NCBI GenBank assembly: GCA_905178155.1
Contig: CAJINV010000003.1
Coordinates: forward strand, 10,345,489-10,409,488
Length of the DNA: 64,000 nucleotides
Direction of reading: 5' to 3'
DNA from: Amoebophrya sp. A120
Taxonomy: Eukaryota > Sar > Dinophyceae > Syndiniales > Amoebophryaceae
Below are positions 56,190 through 64,000 of the stretch, piece by piece. The translations under genes and the position numbers were made by a program. Position 1 is the first letter of the stretch; each line of letters begins with the position of its first letter. A model generated the notes under the pieces. It worked only from the letters and a program-made list of their open reading frames with translations, did not search any database and had not been told where the DNA came from.

Positions 56190-58784
56190 GGCTGAATCCG
56201 GGTGGCCGGGCGACTAACTCGGGACTGTAAGTCGGAGAGCTTTTGTCTCTAGAGATTTCGCAAGTGATGACTTCCCCTAAATAGACTTTGGCTTTATCTT
56301 TTTGATGCTTCGAGCAGCGCCAATCTAGCGCGAGTGATTATCAGTATCGAAAAACCAGTTGCCAGGAAACTACAGTGACCGAGAACTGGGAGCTTTCGAG
56401 TGCATCTGCATAATACGTGACGAATAATTTCGCTCTGCGTCCTCCTGAAAAAGGCCAAATGCTAATGCAGCTGCGTGAGTTGTATTAAGTGCTATGATAT
56501 CGTGCATGCATGAGTACAGTAGTACTTAAGTATGTAAAAAGGACATCAGAAGAAAAAGGAAAAAGTCGATGATGTTGATGAACATTCAGGAAGTTGTGTT
56601 CTTTTCGGAAGAAAAATAGTGATACTAGTCAGTACAAATGTATAATATAGACTAGGGCATCTGGTCGTGGACATGTAGACATAGCCGATTGCGGCTAGTA
56701 CACAATGAGAGCGGATAGTTTGGCAGCTACTTTTACATTTTCATTCTTTGCACGAAAAAGAACCTACAGGCCGAGGAAAAGGAACGGAAGCTGCCGGCAT
56801 GCGGCCGGTGGACTAAGTAAGCAAAACGGCGACGAACTACATACCCCCCGCCCCCTTCGCCTTCCCTGAAGCGAACACGCAGCGCACAGACGACACGGCC
56901 GGGCCCAACACGCCGCGGGCGGTCCCCCGGCTGCGCCACGGGGGGCCACCACCAGCGTGGCCGATCGCCCAATACGCTTGGCGCCACCATGCCCGGTCGC
57001 GCGCCGACGTAGCGGTAGCTACCTGCGACCTCTCACAGCTCTCATGCGAGCGCAATAGTGCTCGTTAGGAAAAAATCGATGCCACTCCATAGGTTGTGGT
57101 CGCAATCCACCGTACGCGTACGAAATTCTGCGCGCGAGTGCATTGGATGAGCTGCGAACGGAACAGTGAGGCTGCTTTCCTGCTTAGTCACTTGAGGCAT
57201 CCTGTTGACACAGTGAATAAAGTTAAAGACCCGGACGAAAATTACGCTTCCATTCCAACAAACAAACAAACAAACAAACAGACAAGGCTCGACTTAGAAG
57301 GGTGTAGACTTCTACTGTCTTATTTTCATGATTTTCCCTGGGAAAGGAACACTCCCTGCAGAGTCAAGAGAAGAAGAAGTGCATCGCTCAGTAGTTTTTG
57401 TCTTTCTTCATTACATGGACCGAGATTGAGTGGAAAAAATTGAGGAGACGAGAAGCAAGATGAGAATTTTTATATGCTCTCCGGTGCTGGTAGGCGTACC
57501 TATAATTCTGGTGGTGCGTTGTACTTGTATGCGAACAGAAACGAGACACAATTGTATAGATCCATACCCACTTTTTATATTTATATTAATATCTTTGATT
57601 TGAATTCGCGATCACTTCGCAGAACACTTCTTTTTTCTCGAACGCGAGGACATCACAGCTCCTTGCTTTTTGGACTATTGAGTAAGTACATTATCGACTT
57701 CATGATGCCTGCGCTGTATTCTTGTTTTTTGGGTATTATGCGAGCGAATAATGGCAAAGACGATGAAGAAGTAGATCCGCGGTGGTCGGGGATGGCTTTT
57801 TCATTTGCTCCTACACTCTGACAGAGGACGACTAGGCTGTTATGCCTAGTTGGTTTTGAATCTAATGAAAATTTTTGATTTCATGCTCATGTTGTATATG
57901 GTCTTCTGATGTTTCTTGATCTTGGCGGAGATTGATATTTCATGTACACACCTAAAGAACAAATTATTTCTGCAGTCGAATTAAATATTCCATTTATAAC
58001 GTAGCATCGTAATTGTTGCAAGAATAATTAATAAATTGTCGCGACTGTCGTTGGTGGGGAATAAAGCAAGCTTGGAGTATCGTGATAGTGTGTCTCGTCT
58101 GTCGTCATTTTTTTGCTAGCAGAAATAGAAAAGCGGCAACTCCACTTCCGAATCCCATTCAATAGTGCATTTCTTTGAGAAGTTATACGAGAAGCGACCC
58201 GATTTGTGTATCAGGTTGCAGAGACAGACACTTCTTGATGCGAACTCAGTCAGTCGAGCGCGCCGCATTGTCTGTGTCGCTCTTGTTTACTCCTTACGAA
58301 GTAACCACTATCCAGATTCGCATTTAGATTTATTTTTGTCCGCCAGTTTTGCACTTAATACTAATAGTATTTACCAAACACTTTTTCACTTTCTCTTTCT
58401 GTCGGTGGCGGCTCACACTTTTACAAGACGCGACTGCGAAAACATCGGCGTCCCGAGGCAGTAGAGGAGATTTGTGGCCAGATCGCGGCGCACGAGTAAA
58501 AGCACTTCTGCGTGGGCAGTTATTGCTCGTCCAGTTGCTCCAATCGCCGTGCGCCCGGACGAGACAAAGGGGCTAGCTGTGGGAGCGGGCAAGTTTTTAC
58601 AGCTGTTGCTGGGTAAGTTGAGGGAAGGTTTTCTCGACATGTGGAAACATACAAGAACAGCTTCGGCTTCTCATCTTTCGGATTGAAGCTAGTCGCTCGG
58701 AATTCGGCCAGGGCACGACGCGCGGTTAGGACGCATTGGTTCTTCGATACACACGAGTAGCACACGACGACGCAGCGGCCCATC
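56190..58784. other. Uncertain; scattered exon-like pieces
   Basis: Short coding-like pieces occur but I cannot chain them. After CTACAG at about 56769 comes AEEKERKL, running into a GC-rich patch (56790-57055). At about 58165-58300 the frame reads FFEKLYEKRPDLCIRLQRQT. At about 58470-58680 there is a basic, Ala/Pro-rich frame ending LLGKLREGFLDMWKHTR. They could be distal exons of the coiled-coil gene. An AAAC microsatellite is at 57257-57281. Confidence 0.35.
57257..57281. repeat. (AAAC)n microsatellite
   Basis: About six uninterrupted AAAC units (CAAACAAACAAACAAACAAA and so on). Confidence 0.9.
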
Positions 58785-60324
58785 ATGAACGACGCGCAAA
58801 TGAACCGTCCCTCCGAAGGTGAAGTAGGTGAGATTGTAGACGGCGCGGAAGGACAGCCATCGCTCTTCCGCCCACCACCGGGGTTCGGTGAGGCAGAATG
58901 GGTGGCAGAATGCATCATGGAAAGTATTTGGGGGGAGGTGAAAGTGCTAGCGCATGACCGCGGAATAAAAGCTAAGCGCTTCGGATTTGCCGCACAGGCC
59001 GCGTCAAAAATCATGCTCTCCGACCTGAGCATTTGCTTCTCCTACATAGAACCCACGGTACGATTTCATACCAGTAAGAGTGCTTTAGCTTTACCTTTAG
59101 CTGGCGTGGCAGCGCTAATATCGTGTGATGTGCTCCTACAGCTACCAGCCACTGCGGACTAAGGACTGATAGTCTGTATGTTTCGCGTTCTTGTGACGCC
59201 ACTCGCAGATAATCATAGTCATCTAAATCAAGATAATCATAATCATCTAAATCAAGATAATCATAATAAATCTATCATTTCTCAGCCGCCCGTTAGCGGG
59301 GAAGGTTGGGATTGCGAGCCACAAGTACCTTTGCCCGTGATAGATAACTGGGCTCCGCAGGCAATTCGGGTGCTACCAAAGAAATCCGGCATCGCTGTCT
59401 CAACAGCAACGGGCGTTAGCGGCAAGGTAATGCTATCGACTATAGCTATACTTAAGTACACTAATTTCTTGGGACCGTAATTCCAATTCTAATTGATTCT
59501 GTGCTACTCCCTATGTATGAGTATGACCACAATGTTCATGTAGGAGTAAGAAGAGCGCTCGCGCGTTCCCTCTCGATCTGTGTGTATGCGAAGCAGTGAT
59601 ATCGTTGTAATCGCTTTGCATACACAAGGAGAGTTGCTACTAGGCCCTGGTTGGTGAGACGCTTCTGACAAAACGAAAACAGAGACGAAATAGAGGAAAA
59701 AATAGAAGAATATTGCAGTTGCTGTCGTCATCATCAAATGCATAAAAATAAGAGGAAAAAGACCTAACACAACAGCTGGCACAACACAAAGCAGCTGCGC
59801 AGCGACGCGTCGCTGCGAAAGCTGGTGGACCTGGAGGCGACGCGACCGAGGAAAAGCCTCGTCATGTACGGCTGGAGGAAAATGTAAGCTGAGCTACAAC
59901 ATATCCACGAAAGATAGCAATATGATGAAACTGCAGGAACTCCTTCATTTAAATTTCGCGCTTCAAATATCTTAGGGGTGCTGTTCTCGAGTGGTGGAAT
60001 TTCCAGAATTTGTTGTTCGTGCCCGGCTCTCAATGCAATCCGGTGCAGATGACAACTTGTCTTCAGAAAATTGTGGCAGTTCTAGAGCAGTTTCTATTTT
60101 CGTTTTTGTTTTTCCGTATTTTTTGGGTCCAGAAAAAAAAAATAAAATATCACGCAAGGAGAAAAGTCAAAGCTGTTAAGGAGAAAAGTCCTGCCAAGGA
60201 GAAAAGTCCAGCCAAAAGAAAAAAGTCCGAGCGTGCAACAGCTCGCGCGGTGTGGGGACTGGTCCCGCTCTTTTTCGTGAGAAGTGGCATCGGAGAAAGT
60301 CACCGTGACAAATTTCGCCCCTAG
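58785..60324 (+). CDS. Small protein with faint C2orf81-like resemblance
   Basis: Four exons give 237 residues with phase 0 at every join: 58785-59057, 59286-59426, 59776-59883, 60133-60324 (TAG). All introns are GT-AG. The N-terminal half has FGEAEWVAECIMESIWGEVK, then FGFAAQAASKIMLSDL. Exon 2 has GWDCEPQVPLPVIDNWAPQA. From memory the order (EAEW, a helix ending near ITEW-like sequence, then a W-acidic-P and D-(S/N)-WA motif) recalls the vertebrate C2orf81 family of ciliated organisms, but this is a weak visual match. Exon 3 is basic and Ala-rich (HKAAAQRRVAAKAGG). The last exon repeats EKSPAK. Its acceptor could instead be at 60066. Function unknown. Confidence 0.55.
59208..59272. repeat. 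24-bp tandem repeat in intron
   Basis: The unit GATAATCATAATCATCTAAA plus TCAA is present about 2.6 times within intron 1 of the preceding gene model (59058-59285), just before its acceptor. Confidence 0.9.
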
Positions 60325-62240
60325 CGTTCAAACTTTCTGTAGCGTGTCCCAACCTCCGCACTTGTTAGTCGGGATGATTATGTTGGGGGCGCACGAAGTA
60401 GGGCAGTTTTTGCGCCCCCGCACCAGTGCAAGGGTTTCCAACCAGGTATGAAAGTAATGGCGCACGGGTGCGCGTTTCGTCGATTTCTTGCGACGATACT
60501 TTTCAGGCCGCAGGATGTTTGGATCTATTTTCACCAAGAATCTGCGCGATTCATCGGCCCCCTTCTCAATTCCGAGAAGGGGGCGGATGGCGGATTCTGG
60601 CTGACGTTGCTCCCGGTCCCGCATCCCGAAGTCAAGGGGCTGGCTATCGGAAGCTTTGCTCGGAATGAAGATAGGCCTGGTGGTGGGTTTTGCGTTGTGT
60701 TTGGTTTTGCGCTTTTGCACCGACGCGGGCGGCGATGCCTCGTTGAAGTAAGAAAGGCGCAAACCCAGACCCGGCGCCCGCAAAAAGCGGAAGCCAGGGA
60801 GGGCCGCGAAAAAAATCTCCGCGCGCGCTGCGCGCGCGGAGAGAAGTTCTTGCAGCCGAGCCGCAGGCCGTGCGGGCTTCGAAATGAGCGAAGGGGGTTC
60901 GGCAAACTCAACTCCCCGAATTTGCCACGCGCGCAGCGCCTTCCTTGTGGGGTAACTTCTTCTCCGTGCGGCGCACGCGCGGCCCGGCCCCTCCCATTCA
61001 TATGGAACGCCTAAAATTTTTCTCGCGCGCTGCGCGCGCTGGCTGCCCGTCCCCTCTTTGTTTCTCTTGGCCCGTTTTTTGCTCACGCGGGGGCCTCCTT
61101 GCTGCAGGGGACGACAAAAAAGTTGTCGCGCGCAACGCACACAGCCTTGGGCTTCCTTCTTTGGGGGGCAAGCCCGTGCAGAATCCGCTTTGCGCAAGCG
61201 GCCTTTGATGTCCGTGCTTGTGTGGTTGGAGGGCGCCTGGTATTTTTTCCGCGTACCAGGCACGCAGCCTAGCCTCGTCGCCTTGGGGGGGGGAGGGTCT
61301 GAAAGATCTCTTTCGCACACCGTGCACGCGGAAGCGCACCGAGCTGGCGCAATTTCCCCGGTGCGTCTATTTTCTCTGCGTGTGGGGGGAGCCTGCTCTG
61401 ATTTGCTGCTAGCCCGGCGGAGATGGGGCAGCATGGCGTGCGCGCGGTGGTGCTGACTCTGCTTGCGCGGCACGGCAAAGGCGACGCGCGCGCGGCCCGG
61501 AATTTTCTCCGGACCCGCGGCCCTGTTCCCAAAACCGCAAAAAAAAACTTCTTCGCGCGCTGCCGCGCGCGCGTGCGAATTCCATTGGCCCGCTTGCCTG
61601 CGCCGCCGGCGAAGGCCACAAGCCGTACGCCCCCCCTGCTGTCCTAGGCCGTGTGGGCGTTGCTGAGCGATTTCGTTGTGGGGCCTTTGCCGGGCTGCAG
61701 CGCGTGGCACATGGGGTACCGGCTACCCGAGGGAGGCGCCGTGTGTTGCCCTAGGGTGGTACTGGGGGCGTGCCGCGAGTCCTTGGCGCGGCGCTTTTTT
61801 TTCGCTTTCTTACTGTCTTTTTTCCCGCAGTGCTGTGTTTAGCATAGTGTATTCTGGCTAAGGATACCCTGGGAACAGCTCACGCGGTGCCAACATAAGT
61901 CCCAGGCTGGCTGTGGAGGTGTTTTTGGTCTCGCGCAGAGAATGGCTTGGTGCAGGACGCTGGGCGTTTTTCCCGTCGCGCAGTGTTTAGCATAGGGTAT
62001 TCTGGCTACCCTGGGCGCGGCTTGCCCAGGATAGGTGCGGGTCTGTAGGTCGATTTTTGCCTCTGAATGTAGCGGGAGGTCGCTGAGTGTAGCGTAGGGA
62101 GAGGCCCCGTAGCAGGGGCCTGTGCCCGGAGACCGTTTTTTTTGTGCCCTGAACGCATTCGCCCCTCGTTTTCTCTTTAAGAAGTCCGTTTTCCCATCAT
62201 CTTCTTCACGATGTCGGGGCTTCTCGAGATTTCCTTCAGA
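60325..62240. other. GC-rich block with hairpins, no gene recognised
   Basis: A terminus like that of the 12.5 kb element lies at about 60546-60583: GCGATTCATCGG followed by a palindrome with CCCCCTTCTC and GAGAAGGGGG arms. No partner end is visible. Several CG-only hairpins follow, for example 60818-60842 (CTCCGCGCGCGC / GCGCGCGCGGAG) and 61022-61040. Long frames on either strand reflect composition. TTTAGCATAGTGTATTCTGG and a close copy lie at 61839 and 61987. Confidence 0.5.
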
Positions 62241-62248
62241 AGGGGACA

Positions 62249-62490
62249 TTTGGGAAATCCTTTCTCCTGGGCTTTTCGCATGATTTCCTTTGGGAAATCC
62301 CTTCTCCTGGGCTTTCCGCATGATTTCCTTTGGGAAATCCCTTCTCCTGGGCTTTCCGCGTGATTTCCTTTGGGAAATCCCTTCTCCTGGGTTTTCCGCG
62401 TGATTTCCTTTGGGAAATGCCTTCTCCTGGGCTTTCCGCATAATTTCTTTTAGGAAATCGCTCGCCCCTGGGCTTTCCGCGTTATAGGAA
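62249..62490. repeat. Six tandem copies of a 40-bp unit
   Basis: The unit runs GGGAAATCCCTTCTCCTGGG then CTTTCCGCATGATTTCCTTT. The start GGGAAATCCC is palindromic. Forty is not a multiple of three, so the apparent peptide repeat shifts frame from copy to copy and is not coding. Confidence 0.95.
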
Positions 62491-62639
62491 ATCTCTTCCT
62501 TAGGAGCCGGCCGCTGATCTCCGCGTCAACACGTACTGGAAGCAAGCTCCTTCTGATCTCCACTGCGAAACAGAGCGGAGACGAGCTCGGTGGCTAGGGT
62601 CTGGGTGGGATAGGGCCTGTCATAAGTATCGCGGTTTCT

Positions 62640-62775
62640 CCTTTGATATGGATCAGAGGGTCCGCGATGTCGGACTTTTCTCCTTTGATATGGATCAGAC
62701 GACTTTTCTCCTTTGATATGGATCAAAGGAGAAAAGTCCGGACTTTTCTCCTTGCAAAGGAGAAAAGTCCGCTGG
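62640..62775. repeat. Back-to-back palindromes of GGACTTTTCTCC
   Basis: GGACTTTTCTCCTTTGATAT occurs three times, and inverted copies CAAAGGAGAAAAGTCC follow, making two adjacent perfect palindromes at about 62702-62745 and 62740-62771. The same word returns near 63037-63098. Confidence 0.9.
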
Positions 62776-62804
62776 ATTGATACCAGAGCGAGCAGCTCCT
62801 GGCC

Positions 62805-62997
62805 CAAGTCCTTCTGTTTTTGCTTCAAATCTTTCCGTTTTAGCATCAAATCCTTCTGCTTTGGCATCAAATCCTTCTGCTTTAGCATCAAATCCTTCTG
62901 CTTTAGCATCAATTCCTTCTGTTTTAGCATCAATTCCTTCTGTTTTAGCGTCAATTCCTTCTGTTTTAGCATCAATTCCTTCTGTTTTTGCTTTTTT
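62805..62997. repeat. Nine tandem copies of a 21-bp unit
   Basis: The unit is TCCTTCTGCTTTAGCATCAA plus one base. Because 21 is three times seven, both strands stay open: the minus strand reads a KELMLKQ heptad and the plus strand SFCFSIK. The minus frame spans 62526-63065 and would be a lysine-rich coiled coil, but without a supported start or splice context I treat it as a repeat. Confidence 0.9.
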
Positions 62998-63034
62998 CTA
63001 AATATCACACATGTTGTGATATCAGCAGCGCAAT

Positions 63035-63098
63035 CGACTTTTCTCCTTTGGTCCTGTGATATCACGTGATATCACGTGATATCAAAGGAGAAAAGTCT
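63035..63098. repeat. GATATCAC repeats inside an inverted repeat
   Basis: GACTTTTCTCCTTTG (about 63038) and CAAAGGAGAAAAGTC (about 63083) bracket three copies of GTGATATCAC-type words, giving a nested palindrome. Confidence 0.9.
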
Positions 63099-63225
63099 TT
63101 TTTCAAAGTTTAAAGACCCTGAGATATTTGGGTCCTCCGCGTTAGCTACTGTTCGCCATACAACCTGCACGTCGCCTTATGTTAGCCTACTTACTTTTAC
63201 TTACCAGCGTTGTCGCTTGGCAAAT

Positions 63226-63399
63226 CAGGTCGAAGCTGATCCAGAAGAGGCACACTACCGTAACGCTAAGGAAGTGCTGGAAGAGCAACGGCGCTTGGAC
63301 GGAAGCAGATGGAAATGCTTCAGCGCTCACGGGGTGGCTTCTTCGAATCCACTTGCGCAGCACCAGCCCTGTGTGTCCGCAGGAAACCCCCGCGGCTGA
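63226..63399 (+). CDS. Possible exon, unrecognised
   Basis: After an AATCAG acceptor near 63226 the frame reads VEADPEEAHYRNAKEVLEEQ then RRLDGSRWK, which is charged and helical. It then becomes less convincing and stops at 63399. There is no upstream partner in view; the gene could extend from or to outside the window. Confidence 0.25.
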   Translation, partial: QVEADPEEAHYRNAKEVLEEQRRLDGSRWKCFSAHGVASSNPLAQHQPCVSAGNPRG

Positions 63400-63603
63400 A
63401 AAACAGCAATAGGCGGAGCCCAGGTGCCGCCCAGTGCCAATCTTTGCCACCTGCCTCCGGGGGCCGGCAAAGGGTTACCGCTTTCAGGGACTTCGAAAAA
63501 CAGAACACGAAGGGGGCCCATGTTCATCCCTCGCACAAAATAAAACGAGCCTGCTTCTTGGCAGCTGTTTTTCGTTCACTTACGAATCGTCAGGATTCTT
63601 TTT

Positions 63604-63890
63604 GGCGGCTATTTTTTCACATGTGAAAAAACGGGAGCTGTTCCTGGCGGCCATTCTTTCACACGTGAAAGAATGAAACTCGTTCCTGGCGCCCATTCTT
63701 TTTCATGTGAAAGAATGCAGCTTGTTCCTGGCACCCATTCTTTCGCATGTGAAAAAATGAAGTTTGTACCGGGCCCCCATTCTTTCACATGTGAAAAAAT
63801 GAAACTTGTTCCTGGAGGCGCCCATTCTTTCACTGTGAACGAACGCGCTCTCTTTCTGGCGGCTATTTTTTCACTCATGTGTGGAATAAA
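63604..63890. repeat. Seven 42-bp units each holding a palindrome
   Basis: Each unit has GGCGCCCATTCTTTCACATG then TGAAAGAATGAAACTTGTTC. CATTCTTTCACATGTGAAAG is the core of a 24-bp palindrome in most copies. Forty-two is a multiple of three, so both strands stay open for the array's length. The last two copies are diverged. Confidence 0.95.
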
Positions 63891-64000
63891 AGTCGGAGTA
63901 ATTATGCGCTTGCTTTCTGGAAACCAGAGCCATGCGCAGTGAGCAGTTAAAGCTTCTTCCCGGCGCCCGTCAATAACGGGCGCCGGGAACAGGTTCGTTT

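Noticed and set aside
60328-61710. 460-codon minus-strand frame
   Set aside because: Arginine- and alanine-rich translation of CG-rich hairpin sequence without any domain, overlapping frames on the other strand.
61839-62441. 200-codon minus-strand frame with repeated peptide
   Set aside because: The 40-bp period shifts the frame, so the peptide is not preserved between copies.
62526-63065. Lysine-rich coiled-coil gene on the minus strand
   Set aside because: It consists almost wholly of a 21-bp tandem repeat that is open on both strands; no independent coding evidence.
63604-63890. CRISPR array
   Set aside because: Units are contiguous 42-bp repeats without unique spacers or cas genes, in eukaryotic sequence.

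Overview
The window is nuclear DNA from a eukaryote, most likely an alveolate protist. It holds large multi-exon genes (kinesin, TFIP11/Ntr1, clathrin light chain, exostosin-type GT47) in both AT-rich and very GC-rich surroundings. All three standard stop codons are used. There are two assembly gaps (24387-24486 and 53428-53842) and no rRNA, tRNA, operon or CRISPR signal. Two intron classes occur side by side in the same genes: ordinary GT-AG introns, and introns that are exactly a repeat element. The repeat introns start TAT, end ATA, carry terminal inverted repeats and are flanked by a short direct repeat, usually 5 bp. This combination resembles the introner elements described in the parasitic dinoflagellate Amoebophrya (Syndiniales), which is my best guess for the lineage. 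The guess rests on pattern, not on a search.

Layout. 1-220: minisatellite. 323-2944: a 2.6 kb GC-rich TAT...ATA element. 4424-8682: TFIP11/Ntr1-like splicing factor. 8683-16428: no gene seen; alternating GC-rich and AT-rich sequence, including a 1.24 kb element at 12544-13786 flanked by 13-bp repeats. 16429 to about 21500: GT47 exostosin-like glycosyltransferase with a large GC-rich third intron. 21550-27772: GC-rich repeats, a gap, and a small minus-strand secreted ORF. 27773-34728: one or two unrecognised genes hosting a 2.8 kb element at 29393-32201. 34841-37249: clathrin light chain. 38495-39190: unknown protein. 39449-41672: WW-domain coiled-coil protein. 42623-50514 and probably on to about 56100: a very large N-terminal-motor kinesin. 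58785-60324: small protein with faint resemblance to C2orf81. 60325-64000: GC-rich sequence followed by several tandem and palindromic arrays.

The main result is the element superfamily. Removing each element together with one copy of its flanking repeat restores the reading frame in TFIP11, the glycosyltransferase, clathrin light chain, the WW protein and the kinesin. No alignment of the junction inside the direct repeat gives a GT-AG pair. Sizes run from 109 bp to 2.8 kb with the same terminal rule. The recognisable housekeeping functions (spliceosome disassembly, vesicle coat, microtubule motor, glycosylation) are unrelated, so the genes look like independent eukaryotic loci sharing a common invader.
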